A stretch of DNA of 64,000 nt from Ricordea florida (Eukaryota; Cnidaria; Anthozoa; Corallimorpharia; Ricordeidae): the NCBI GenBank assembly GCA_949710005.1, contig OX453275.1, positions 11,699,651 to 11,763,650 of the forward strand. Direction: 5' to 3'. Below, one piece after another: positions 1 through 10,650 of the stretch. Under the pieces are notes generated by a model. That model was given only the letters and a program-made list of their open reading frames with translations. It was not told where the DNA came from and did no database searches. Each line of letters starts with the position of its first letter. Position 1 is the stretch's first letter. The translations under genes and the position numbers were made by a program.

Positions 1-330
1 GTGAAAAATATCGTATGCGGTCTGAGATTGGTCATACGATAAATTTCACTAGTGAAAAGAATCGTACTATCAATCAGATTCCTTGACATTTGAAACGTAT
101 GATCCTGCTGCGCGGTTTCCATATGGCGCATTGAAATTACAACCAAGTGATGAGAAGGACATCAGCCATTGGTCAGTTAAAATAGAGTCTTACCTCTTAT
201 CATAGCAAGAGAACCGAGTATGGAAGACACGTTCTCTTACCTCATTTTTTCTTGACTCCACTCAGTCCTATTATCATTACTAATTATACACTCAAATTGT
301 TGGAATTTTCTGGAAGACGAAGATGCGCAG
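1..330. repeat. Dispersed repeat related to the element at 11.64-11.86 kb
   Basis: The segment from about 95 to 225 matches, in inverted orientation with scattered mismatches, the element at 11640-11790. Shared parts include a TTGGTCAGTTAAAATAG-like block, a 'gatgagaaggacatc' block and a 'gcgcggtttcc' block. Near 255-280 a 'gactccactca' block recurs at about 8566. I see no coding capacity, and the left boundary lies outside the window. Confidence 0.6.
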
Positions 331-3082
331 TGCCCATCATAAAGACTCCGCAATTTTAGACCAAAAGTATTAAAGTGATCGGGTGAATTTTCCCCACAAG
401 TTTCAAAAATAAGTTGGCAGGTGGCTGTTGCTTATTAGCGTTGCATCTACGAGACAAAAAGTTGTTGCGCCTTTGTTCTCGTAGGATTAACTATGCTCTA
501 TTTAAATTTACTTTTTTCCGCAGAGTTGCCCGGAACTACCAAAAAAAAAAAGCTAACGGAAAAAGAATATTGTTTGAAGGGAAATGGTGCACTATAATTG
601 TAGGGTCCCTAATTTGCGAGTGATCGAATGGTTTTATGGGTCGAGAAAAAATTAATGTTTGCTACGAGAATGATTTAAAATTAATGGCTTACAACTAACG
701 TCATTTTCGAAAAGCCACAGTACACCTTGTGGATGGGTGCAGTTTGTTTTTGTTAGTTCCAAATCATTGGATTTTTGTATTGTATGTTACCTGACTGTTG
801 CCTCCTGTTCATTATGGGAACTTTCCGCACAGTTTTTCTTTAACTCACCCACAGGGCAGGATGCAGCTGGATGCTTTGTTTACTTGTCAGAATCGTTCTC
901 AAGTGAATAAGTAATTTTGCAGTAAGAAGAGTGGTTAAGATCAATTGGAGGCAACCAGGTTTCTTCTTCACTCATTTCGTAAGGCTTAAAAAATGGCAGG
1001 AATAGTAATTTGCTAGCTAAAAGTGTAAGAGTGGTGCTTCTTCAGTGCTCTCTCGCTCGCTTCCTCTCCATTCTATTCTAAATTGTATATTGTCAGGGTC
1101 TGCTTGTTATATTGACACTTCAAATATAGGCCTTCCGAGCAGAAACCATAAAATGAAAACGTATCAAAATAGCCAGAAGTTAACGAATTTGACCTTAGCG
1201 GATTTCCATTTGGTCATCTTAAAATTCACAAACTGAGTTTGACTAAAAGTGGGTTCTCATTTCAACTTCAGTTTAAAAGCCCCGCTTTTCACCATCTGTG
1301 AAGTTCCAAACTGTAAAACCCAGCACAAAAAGCAACTACCCACGTGTCAAAGCCCTGAAAGAGGTGAGAGATTCCGAGAAAGAGAAAAAGAGCACCATTT
1401 TTCAGAGAAGGACTGTCTTTGTGGTCAAAAAAACATACCGCAGTGCAAGACAAGTTGGTTTTAACGTGACCGGCTTAAACATGCCTCGCACCAAAAGAGT
1501 GGGTAATTTATGAGTGTTTTCGAGGAAGTTAATGTGCAAGTGGCAAATTACGACGGAAATATATTGCAGGAAGTTGAATTAAAGTGTGAGTTTGCACAAG
1601 AAACGCACACAAAAAGACATAAAAAGGTTGTCACCCGCAGTAGTTAATGAAAACAATTGTTCATTTGTTCATATTCCTCAATTTTCTCGTATTTTTTCAT
1701 CGAAAGCAAACGCGCTCACATCGCGTTCTCTTCGCCATTAGTTTAATGTTACCTTCGTTGAGATAATCGACGAGGCTGTCAACAGCCTAAGAAGTTTATT
1801 TTTCAGCCAAACAAGTTCTCTTTTTGTTTAATTTTTGTTACTCTATGGTTTTACCCTAATGGATTTGAATCAGAATGGTTTTCCACCTGCTAAAATGCAG
1901 ACGTCATGAAGAAGTTCGGATCCACTCTCGTTAATTTGCCACTTGTTAATTATAGCCCTATAATCAGCTCTAACGATATATTTACAGGAGTTCCTGTAAA
2001 TTTCAGAGCTATGATATTTTCTCATTTTTCTTTATAATAGTTCTTCAACAGAACAATAAATGAATATTATGCCATTACTGATCTTCGCAATACATATAGA
2101 GTAATCATAAATCTCCAAGTTCACGACTGGTCTCAGCGTTTGGGTGCTATGACAATAAACTTCCGCAATTATAAACAATAAGCTTATCGGCGGTTTGGTG
2201 CGGTTGAAAAGAGTCAAATTTGTCTTCCTCGTTTCCCTTCAAATGTATTTCCCGATCACTCAATCTCCTAACTGAAAGGCGTATTCCTAACGCACGGAAA
2301 ACGTCTTCAGATCTCATCATTCTAAACAGAGACACGACAACACACCGTAGGATCTGCAAAACCAAAGCGGGAAAACCCGAGTTCTTAAAGTTACACTTAA
2401 AACATAATTCCCTTTTCCCTTTTTGGTGTAAAGATTAAAATATTTGTTATTAAACTGTTGCGTGCACACACGCGGCAGGTCACCTCTTTCATAAGACGAA
2501 ATGCTCAAGGAGTTCGCGCTAAAAAAGAAAACAAAAATGCTAGAGAATCGAGTGGTACATTGTGGTCAATCTCTTCCACCTCATTAAACTATTCTCTTAA
2601 CCGAGTACTGCTCTCGATAGTGCATCAATGGATGCAGCTAAATAAACACGACGAAGGCGATTTGTTTCACTATTGTACCTATGGCGGCGGCCTTGTGTTT
2701 TTCAATTATTTCTTGTTTTTTTCTTTTAACTGTGAAATTTTAACATTCCTCTTTGATCGCGACTTTTTCAAGTTGCACACTGATAGAAAACTTGAAAAAT
2801 TTAAGTGCTCACTTCACGTTGTTTTGCAGTGGACGGCAAAACCCTACCGGACCGTATTTTGCATATGTAGTTTCATTTCTGCCTTCCATTAAAGGTGCTT
2901 GGTGCTTTCCTAATCGATCTTCGCTGAGATCCCCAGAATTTTCTCACGAGCTCAGTATTTGTCATGGAACACACTGCGAGGAGCTGGCTTGGGTTACGTG
3001 AATTACAAATTCACTTTTGTTTGTTAGGATTTTCGGTACTAAAATACGAGAAATGCAGAGTCATGTACGACATAGGATCGGT
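331..3082. other. Intergenic sequence without a recognisable gene
   Basis: AT-rich, with only short ORFs that overlap one another on both strands and have no recognisable motif. No RNA gene or bounded transposon was seen. Confidence 0.5.
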
Positions 3083-4030
3083 CTAGGCACGTTGTAGAGG
3101 GGTTCCTCTTCCTGATACAGACAGCCACATTGAGCTAAGGCGTTGTCTAGTTAGTAGTCTGATCTCTCTAATTCGCCAGCAATACAAAACAGGATTCACT
3201 GATGAGTTAGTAAAAACTAGAGTGGATGTAAAGTAATACACGGCCAGCAGTGGAGCGCTCTCTCCCATGGCATGCCACGCTATAAGAACAAAGAGTCGCG
3301 GCAAGTAGCACGCTAAAAGCGTTCCAAAAATATAACGTGCAGTTATCACTGTTCGCTTGTATCGCTCCAACGTGATCAGGACGATGTTGCCTCTCTTCAG
3401 CTCTCTTGCTTGGCCCGTGTCTTGCACTTGGCCGTGGAATCGTCGAAGTCTACGACAGATTTTAAGATAAGCGAAGAAAGTAATTACCAAGCAAACGGAT
3501 AATCCAATAAAGGAGATCATGACATAGACGGGTAAATCCCAAAAATAAAAGCCCGCCAGTAGACTGCTTAAGATCCAAAAAGTTATGATGACACCGCTAA
3601 CGCGTAATACAGTCACCATGCTGCGATACGTGAAACGAAACAGCAGTGCCAACAGTCGATCGATGCTTATCCCCATCATCGTAAGCAAAGAAACGGCCCC
3701 CAATAAATCTCCCGTCAAATTGTACGCATACCGAGTGACGCTATAAAGATCTCTATTACTCCTGACCACCGCTAACAAGTAGGCTACAAACAGCGGTTGA
3801 GCGACCAGGCCGACAAAAAGGTCTGATAACACGAGACTGAAAAAGAACGCTTTGGACGGCGGTTGTATCGTGGTACTCTTCAGAAGAGCGTCGAAAATAA
3901 GCGCGTTCCCCAGAAAAGCGGTGACTGACAACACAGAATTGAGCGTCGCGTACACCAAAAACGGGGCGCTGAGAGTCTCTGACATGTCAAACACCACCGG
4001 AGCAAGAACTGTTGCTGACTCGAAAGCCAT
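3083..4030 (-). CDS. Rhodopsin-class (class A) seven-transmembrane GPCR, intronless
   Basis: An intact 315-residue single-exon ORF, predicted to be a plasma-membrane receptor coupling to G proteins. Seven hydrophobic segments are visible. TM1 has the GN pair (LGNALI), TM2 has LSDLFVG with the conserved Asp, TM3 ends in SIDRLLAL (DRL in place of DRY), TM6 has CYLP in place of CWxP, and TM7 has NSSVNPVLY, the NPxxY motif. N-glycosylation-type sites occur (NLT, NSS). The residue 25 before the DRL arginine is not Cys, so the usual TM3-ECL2 disulfide appears to be missing. Lengths and motifs resemble the expanded cnidarian single-exon amine/adenosine/melanocortin-like receptors, but the ligand cannot be inferred. 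The first ATG of the frame was taken as start. It is the only intact gene in the first 9 kb. Confidence 0.85.
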   Translation of the reverse strand: MAFESATVLAPVVFDMSETLSAPFLVYATLNSVLSVTAFLGNALIFDALLKSTTIQPPSKAFFFSLVLSDLFVGLVAQPLFVAYLLAVVRSNRDLYSVTRYAYNLTGDLLGAVSLLTMMGISIDRLLALLFRFTYRSMVTVLRVSGVIITFWILSSLLAGFYFWDLPVYVMISFIGLSVCLVITFFAYLKICRRLRRFHGQVQDTGQARELKRGNIVLITLERYKRTVITARYIFGTLLACYLPRLFVLIAWHAMGESAPLLAVYYFTSTLVFTNSSVNPVLYCWRIREIRLLTRQRLSSMWLSVSGRGTPLQRA

Positions 4031-4116
4031 TGCGTCATTAAGTGGATTGGAATAATGTGTAATGAATCACGCGTTTTAGACTGACTTGAGGTAGTCATAC
4101 ACAATCAATTTGCCTC

Positions 4117-4676
4117 ACGGAAGGCGAAGTGAAGTGAAGTCAACTTTATTTAGGCAGGGTGGCCCAATCAGCACTTGGCTGGTATCAAAAGGGGCCCTGC
4201 GTAAATTAAGACTACATTAAATTTCTATATATAAAGATTAATATTACAATTATAAAAAAAGCGGATAAAAAGCGCTTAAAAATATATAAAAACTACTCTC
4301 TAAAATAAAGTCTAAGAAGATTTTTAAAAATGGGGAGCGATGTTGCTTCTTTTATTGTAGTGGGTAAATTATTAAAATGAAGCGCACCAGAGTATCTGAA
4401 AGTCCTTTTCCCTAGCGTTAACTTGGGTTTCGGCAAGTGCATGTCATTCCTTTTCCTCGTGTTGTATGAATGAACGTTGCAATTTCTAATAAAATAATCC
4501 GACAAATATGGAGGAGCTAAATTATTTAAACATTTAAAAACTAAAATGCATTTGTGGGCTTTTCTTTGGGTTTCCAAATCCACCCACCCTAACATTTTAA
4601 AAGATCCTTAGGTTGTTGCCCTCCTTTGTATAATGCGTGCTGCTCTATTTTGCAGACGTTGCAAGCTGTTACTGCG
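4117..4676 (-). mobile_element. 5'-truncated LINE, C-terminal end of the reverse-transcriptase ORF
   Basis: On the minus strand a peptide reading LQRLQNRAARII, an in-frame stop, then an open stretch at 4293-4595 (RKAHKCILVFKCLNNLAPPY, then HSYNTRKRNDMHLPKPK) matches the typical tail after the RT domain of CR1/Rex-like LINE ORF2. The 3' UTR has an AATAAA (4145-4150) and ends in a short TTCAC-type tandem repeat at 4122-4140, a common LINE 3' terminus. The domain is cut off at its 5' side and carries a stop, so it is dead. Confidence 0.75.
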
Positions 4677-6104
4677 CCAAGCAAGGCGATTTGGTTTTAG
4701 CGCTGTGGGGGAGGGGGAGAGGGAGGGAAGATCCTTTTTCAGAAAAACTTCCCCTGTGCCTTGAAACAAAACCGTTGTTTCTTCTTAAAAACGAAACATC
4801 CCTTAGTTTCAACCCAAAGAAACGTTTTCGTCTTATTTTTGTTTTTTTTCTCGGAATTTTGCATCGGCAAGACACACAAAATCATTTCGTGCCCTCCCGA
4901 CCCTCTTCTAAAACAATGTCAGCACATTAAGTATATATAATTGAATTCAGTTTTTAGTTTATTCCATTGACAGGAGAAAAATAATATATACATAAAACAA
5001 CTGTTATGCCACGGGTTGAACCTCATTCAATTCATCTTAATTATCTCCACTCTAGACCTGTGCCAATAGAATTCTCAAATTCTAAATTGTGCAAATTAAG
5101 GATACCGGCGGAAATAAATTGCTAGCAAGTAATTTCCATTTTTAAAATTTCAGGTTCAATTACGTTGTCAAGAACCCGTTGACCAAGATGTGCTACTGCG
5201 ATTAGATAAAACGGTATTAAGACTTTTCTGTTTCCCTGTAAGCTCTAGATAAGAATACACATTTTATGTGCAAAACAGTTCGCCGCCAAAGGAATGATTT
5301 CCTACTACAACTCTATGTATACTGCTGGGTAGATCAAACTGTCGTTGTTGACGTACTTTACAACACTAAATATTCTACATCGCCGTTCACATGATTTCCT
5401 TTCTCAGTACCTCAAACAAACAGCTGTTCGTTTGAGGGACTGAAAAAGACGAACCTCTTACGCCGAACATGTTCCTTGTTATAGACTTTCGTGGTCCATA
5501 AAGAACGCAAAAAATGACTCGCACAATCTGATTCAGCCATCTTGACTGAACAGGCCTGGTGATCATAAATAACCATGGGCCTCTATCTCCCATTTTTTTC
5601 ACTCGCCATGGCGACTAAACTGGTCGCAACTTGGAGCGCTGGCATGTACAGATCACTGATTCTGGCACCTGTAAGAGTTGGTCAGCTGTTCACATCACAT
5701 TTGTCTCAAAATATAAAGAAAGCAAACTGGCCAAAAGATGTTCCAGGAAGATAGCTATGATTACCGTACCAGTTGCTGTTCTTTAACACCTGTACCCAGG
5801 TACAAAGAAGCCAGCACAATCCTTCTCTTTGCCTTCTTGACATTGTCCTAAAACACAGGAAGCAATTCCATTTTAGAGCCACAGTAGGAGCAGGTAACAG
5901 AGTAGACGGCAGAGCAGACAATGTTAGTACTTTGTTACTGAACTTCAGCTGGTGCAAACATGAAATTAGCCACCAATATCATCAGTGGCTGGCCCTTTTT
6001 GACAGCCCTGAAGTTGCTAGTTTTTTTTTTCTCATTATAGGAATACAGGTGGAGGCACAGTAGAGTAGTCCATTTTCCAATAAAAACGGATTTATTTTGA
6101 CAAA
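4677..6104. other. Intergenic sequence, nothing recognised
   Basis: Short overlapping ORFs on both strands without motifs. A purine-rich tract of G and A lies at 4707-4730. No gene, RNA or bounded repeat could be supported. Confidence 0.45.
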
Positions 6105-6608
6105 AACAAACAAACAACAAAACTTTATTTACTGAATAATATTATTTACAATATTTCCACCTCCCGCAATTAGCCAAGCTATTCGAGGCGGGAGGTGAAG
6201 AAGAAAATGAAGAAGAAAAATAAATAAATAAATAAATAGATAGATAAATAAATAAATTTACAAAAAGTAAAGGAAGAAATAGTAATAAGAAAGATAACAA
6301 GGAATAACATATCAATAAATAACAATAACAATGAGTTTAGAACTAAATTAAGCTAAAGATTTTAGAAAGTCAACGATTTTATTGATTTCAACATAGTCAT
6401 CCTCAGCTGAAAGTAAATTGAACATTAAGTCACGAATTGTTTTTCGGTAAACTGTCTTAGGTTTGTCTCGTAATGCCGGTGCAATATTATTCCAGACTAA
6501 AGTTCCGAAACGAGAAAAGGAACGCTTTTGAATTTCCAGCTTAGCATCTTTTTGAAAGAAGTTACCTTTAGCTGCAGATCTTGTATTGTATCGGTGGACT
6601 TCGTTTGA
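6105..6608 (-). mobile_element. 5'-truncated LINE tail with A-rich microsatellite end
   Basis: On the minus strand the open frame ending at 6348 has EVHRYNTRSAAKGNFFQ and RSFSRFGTLVWNNIAPALR, the C-terminal post-RT pattern of CR1/L2-like LINEs. It differs from the fragment at 4.1-4.7 kb, so two LINE lineages are present. The 3' part holds AATAAA-type signals and an imperfect (AAAT)n/(GATA)n tract at 6215-6260. The frame joins without a stop into a SINE on its upstream side, so the 121-residue ORF is a chimera of two repeats. Confidence 0.7.
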
Positions 6609-6905
6609 TTTAGTAGTGGTTAGCGTGTCAGACTTCCGGGCTGAAGGTTTGGAGTTCGAGCCCTGGTGCTGGCCCTGGTGCTGTTTCCTTAGACAAGAAA
6701 CTTTACTCCACACTGTCTCTCTTCACCCAGGTGTATAAATGGGTACCAGCGATATAATGCTGGGGGTGACCCTGGGATGGACTAGCATCCCATCTAGGGG
6801 GGAGTAACAATACTCCAAGGTGCTTAATGCTACAGAAACCGGGATAAGCTCCGGCCGTTTGGGCCTTATCGGCTCGTGTGCGCCCTTGCCTTGTTTTGTT
6901 TGCTC
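6609..6905 (+). mobile_element. tRNA-derived SINE
   Basis: The 5' end carries an RNA polymerase III A-box-like block (gtggttagcgtgtcagac) and, about 25 nt later, a B-box-like block (ggtttggagttcgagccc). These are followed by a non-tRNA body with 'cttagacaagaaactttac' and 'cacccaggtgtataaatggg'. The insertion lies against the LINE tail at 6105-6608. The 3' boundary is approximate. Confidence 0.65.
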
Positions 6906-7006
6906 TATCTCCCATACTCGGCCTTGGAGTCAACCCTTTTTCGAGAGGACTTATTTTTAGAACGGCTCTCAGGGGAAAAGACCCTATCAAAATAGAGCTT
7001 TCACAG

Positions 7007-7235
7007 ATTTATCGATTATGTCAAGCAGTGGACATTTTATTCGAAATGGGAAGAACGCTTACATGATATTTCGGGCGAGAGTTCTGATGCGGTTGATGTC
7101 TCATCGAGCGAATACAGCATATCCTATGATAGCGAATTTGAAACAGAGAATGTTGCCCGCCGAAGAAGGTCTTCCGACCGTGGTAAAAGGACCAAATTTG
7201 CGAAGGAAAATGCCGCCTCGACAACCAAGCGTTAA
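7007..7235 (+). CDS. Candidate terminal exon of an unidentified gene (or a gene relic)
   Basis: After a splice-acceptor-like 'gctttcacag' ending at 7006, one base completes a split codon and 75 uninterrupted codons follow to TAA at 7233-7235. The peptide has coding-like composition: it begins FIDYVKQWTFYSKWEERLHD, becomes acidic and Ser-rich (SSDAVDVSSSEYS), and ends in a basic patch (RRRRSSDRGKRTKF). An AATAAA at 7234-7239 overlaps the stop, as expected for a last exon. I do not recognise the protein and found no upstream plus-strand exon among the LINE and SINE debris, so it may be a relic. It has no internal start codon in frame. Confidence 0.3.
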
Positions 7236-7557
7236 TAAAAATAATGTTGACGGGGCTTCGCGACTCCCGCTGTTCGTTAATGACCTCTGTCTTCAAAGTC
7301 AACCTGTTTCAAAGTCAAGCTTAATGTTTGTACGACAGAAATGAGAATGGTAACATCCAGCCGTTCTGGTGCCATAATTATGAATTTCACTACTTGTCTC
7401 AAACAGGTTGAGGAACATTGGAGGCAACAATTGATTGTGATAATGAAACATAAATTTGGCTATTTGAAATGAGTTCACTTGAAAAATATCAAGGATACCC
7501 AATTTAGCAAACAATAGAGCACATCGAGTACATTCGTACTCGATAATCGGAATTGAT

Positions 7558-7670
7558 GATGGCTATACATTGCAAAACATGGCAATACATGGCCATACCC
7601 GGCTATACACGGCTATACATGGCTATAAATGGCTATGCAATGCTTTACATGGTTATATATTGCGCTATAT
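7558..7670. repeat. Degenerate ~10-bp minisatellite (ggctatacat)
   Basis: About ten imperfect head-to-tail copies of a unit close to 'tggctataca', diverging toward the right end (atggttatatattgc). No coding role. Confidence 0.7.
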
Positions 7671-7914
7671 TATTGGTCATGATTATTTTTATACAAATAT
7701 CATGCACTTGAATAACCTCACTTAAAGTACATACCAGCAAGCGGCGAAACCGCAAGGCGCGAGAAACGCAGGTATGTCTTTTTTCTCCCTCTTCCCAGTC
7801 CCTTCTCGTTGTTTCGACTCAGTTGTAAGTTGGCTGGTGAAAAAATCGCTTTAAGAGATACCTGGGTCTGGAAAAAACCTATCTCAAAAGCTTGAATATG
7901 GGAGTTGTTCTCTC

Positions 7915-8002
7915 CCAACCTCGTTCCCAGGGCTTTTCCCTAGAAAGAAAAATGGCGGACGCCATTTTTCTTTCTAGGAAAAAGCCCAGGGAACGAGGTT
8001 GG
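7915..8002. repeat. Near-perfect 88-bp inverted repeat (hairpin)
   Basis: The left arm (ccaacctcgttcccaggg, then to aatggcg) is the reverse complement of the right arm ending in 'gaacgaggttgg'. The arms are 43 bp with about two mismatches and the spacer is 2 nt. It looks like a head-to-head pair of one dispersed repeat, or a fold-back element. Confidence 0.85.
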
Positions 8003-8439
8003 TTCTCTCCTGGTAATGGATCCACATCAACGAATGGGCTGCATTCTATTGTATATTAAGACTTGTGGTTATGGACTTTGGATAGTTACAATAATTTAGT
8101 TAATCATAAAAATCACAATTTTCTTGATTATGATTGACTTGAAAAACTCCTATTTTCCACTAATTCACTTGCTAAGTTGTTATCGGATTGTTTGTTATTG
8201 GACTGTTTGTTATAGGACAGTTCAATACGCCAGCCACATTTAAAGTTGTACTTTAAATCAACCAATCACAACCTTGGTTTCTCTCACCATAGAAACAGTG
8301 TACATACTCCTAAATTCGGGATTTCTTCAATATGGAGAATTTTTTCCCTTGAACAGTGACAATATTTTCTTTCATAACTTGCATTTGGCTGTTCTTCTTA
8401 TCTCGGGTATTTTAATTTTTATGATTGATTCGTAATAAT

Positions 8440-8610
8440 AGGACTTCGTGTCGTCCAATTCAGTCTGTAATCGTACTCGTGATAAACAAATCGAACTCCC
8501 GCTGCGCAGTCGCCCGATTTTGTTATCATTCCGGCGCACCGTGCCGGATTACAGACCGAATTAGACTCCACTCAATCCCATTACCATTACAAATTGTAAT
8601 GAAAATCCTT
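8440..8610. repeat. Fold-back (MITE-like) repeat
   Basis: Left blocks 'ccaattcagtctgtaatc' and 'gataaacaaatcg' recur in inverted order on the right as 'cgattttgttatc' and 'gattacagaccgaatt'. The centre is GC-rich (cccgctgcgcagtcg). The adjacent 'gactccactcaatccc' block also occurs near position 255. Confidence 0.65.
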
Positions 8611-8734
8611 CATCAATAAAAACGAAATTGGGCATTAGCTGGTATCTTGTTATCATCCTCTGATTGTAATGAACCATGCTCTTCCTGCTTAGACAATATG
8701 TTCAGTTACCTACACTGTAAAATATCATGTTAGC

Positions 8735-8990
8735 GGAGCTCCACAGCGACTCGAAGAGCCGCAGAGCGGAGCCCCATAACTACCGTGCGAGGATAGAAAT
8801 TGAGAAAACCATGCGTTTGAGTTTTCATGGTCATCGTGGCTAGCGGCTTGGCTCGCGGGCGCGTGCGCCTAGCGACGACGACGACGACGACGACGACGTT
8901 GCCCCAACATGGCGGCCATAGTCATCCGCGATATTTAGAAGGTCTTAAACCGAAACGAGGCTTTGTTTTTCGCGCAATGGCTCTTCCGTT
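8735..8990. other. CpG-rich stretch with (CGA)n tract, possible promoter or repeat
   Basis: Locally GC- and CpG-rich in an otherwise AT-rich neighbourhood. It contains about eight CGA repeats (8874-8899) and a 'catggcggcc' block that resembles a YY1-type start-site motif. An ORF crosses it (8827-9021) but has no recognisable protein. A CpG-rich dispersed repeat is as likely as a real promoter. Confidence 0.25.
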
Positions 8991-9656
8991 GAGTCGCGAG
9001 CTAGATGTTTTTTTTTTTTGACGATTTATTTCAGCTATCGAATCATCTTTAAGTAGTTGCGTACACCAGGCGTATTTAATAACTTTAGTGACAGCATTTT
9101 GTGTGAGGAGCTCCGCTTTTCGGCTTGCCGAAATCTATTTAATATTCTCAAGAAGGTTTTAAATAACTTCGGAAAACTGCTTCGTTTGCAGCGACTTGTG
9201 CGTTTTCATCTACCGTGGCAAGCGTTTGAAGTTGTCTGTGCTGCGGTTTCAAATTGTTCAGTTCCCTGCTATAGTTTGAATCCACTAAAAATTAAACAAC
9301 TGAACACTTTTCATTACGGACTCGCTATCAGACTCATCACAAGGAAAACAGATAAAGCGCTTTTACATTGAAGATTGACATCTCCATATGCATAACAGTC
9401 CTCTCAATTAATGGGTTCTTCCTGTCAAAAGGTTTTGCACTTGTCCTTTAGATGCATAGGACAACTGAACAAATCAATTCCAGTGGAGTGTGCCGATCAA
9501 TAACATGTATTCAGTTCGAACTGAAACAATTTAGTCTCAAAAGGTTTTAAATATCCTTGTAATGGTTTAAAAACTCGATTGCCTAAGAAGGGTCTTATTT
9601 CTTATTGCGCTTCTTGGTTATCATTTGGGAAATGAGGAAACACGAGAAGCAACATC

Positions 9657-9938
9657 TCATACTTCCCTGTCATTTTGTTCCTCCTTTTCAGCGCCAGCTT
9701 CCGCTTGCAGTTGTTCCTTAGAGCGCCGGTTGGATTTCAGGATTTCTAACAGTTTTAAGACCTCTTTGCTTTGCTGCTCTGTTGGTGGTATCGGCTTTAC
9801 TGAATACTTGTTACGGTTTCTCTTGACGCAGCAAAACCACAGTTGAAAGTAACATATTGTGCAGAACAATCCGATAATCAAAACCAATACTCCGATGGAG
9901 ATTTCGAAATACAGGTACAACTCGCTGTTCATAGACAT
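9657..9938 (-). CDS. Candidate small single-pass membrane protein (93 aa)
   Basis: An intact single-exon ORF. Residues about 9-36 form one strong membrane span (IGVLVLIIGLFCTICYFQLW) that ends in CC-VKRNRNK. A charged tail follows with KPIPPTEQQSKEVLKLLEIL and a helical, Glu-rich C terminus. The positive-inside rule puts the tail in the cytosol, and the CC pair next to the membrane could be palmitoylated. No signal peptide cleavage site or known family was recognised. Two nearby Met codons (1 and 3) could start it. No introns are needed. Its proportions look like a small integral membrane protein, but this is an ORF-only call. Confidence 0.4.
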   Translation of the reverse strand: MSMNSELYLYFEISIGVLVLIIGLFCTICYFQLWFCCVKRNRNKYSVKPIPPTEQQSKEVLKLLEILKSNRRSKEQLQAEAGAEKEEQNDREV

Positions 9939-10384
9939 GATACCGTTTCTGCTTTCTATAGACGTCGTCTCTCTAATTTCTGGAATTTGTCTTTCGAACT
10001 CAGTGATGTTTTTCGTTGATACTCAAAGAGTCTATTTATTACATAAAGGGGTGATTTATGCGTGATCGAAGCAGACCACAATTTCAAGGGTCTCGACAAC
10101 TGAATTGAATAGCAGTCAAATGTAGTCTCCGTGTGTTCTTTCTCTGCAACCAATTACCAGGAAGATGTCACCCGTTTGAAAAGAACCTTGTGCCTAGAAA
10201 TTAACAAAGAAAATCGTGAAAAAAGGCAACTAAAAACGAACAAAGCAAAGCCAAGCTTAAGGGAAATGGCTGAGATCAGTTTTGCGCAGCATTTCGACAA
10301 CGGAAAACAACATGAAAAGGAGAATTATCATAAAATTCTTTATAATTAAAGTGAAGTGTCAAAAACTAAGTTAAAGCATTCATG

Positions 10385-10650
10385 CAAGCTAGTCTGGTGG
10401 AGAGGTTTCAGACCGGCCCTCTGACCCTTGCAAATGCAGTTTAGCCTAAAAATACGGACATGACAGGGATACAAACCAGGATCACCTCCCAGTGACGGTG
10501 CGATGCTTTACCAGCTGAGCTAAACCAGCTGTCGACGCTGGGACATGGCCAAATAATAGGTTCATATATGTCCGTGTTAGGAGCAACATCAACTGTTGAG
10601 TCTATATGAAATAAACCATATATGTTCACCGCGGTTGGAAGAAATCAAGG
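10385..10650 (-). mobile_element. tRNA-derived SINE remnant
   Basis: Read on the minus strand, 'tttagctcagctggtaaagc' is an A-box region and 'ggtgatcctggtttgtatcc' a B-box-like region, so the 5' half resembles a tRNA. It lacks a proper T-arm and acceptor stem, so it is not a functional tRNA gene. Confidence 0.5.

Noticed and set aside
4637-4930. Overlapping ORFs on both strands near 4.7 kb
   Set aside because: Purine-rich low-complexity sequence with no conserved motif and mutual overlap on opposite strands.
6348-6713. 121-codon minus-strand ORF
   Set aside because: The C-terminal part is a LINE tail and the N-terminal part is antisense SINE sequence.
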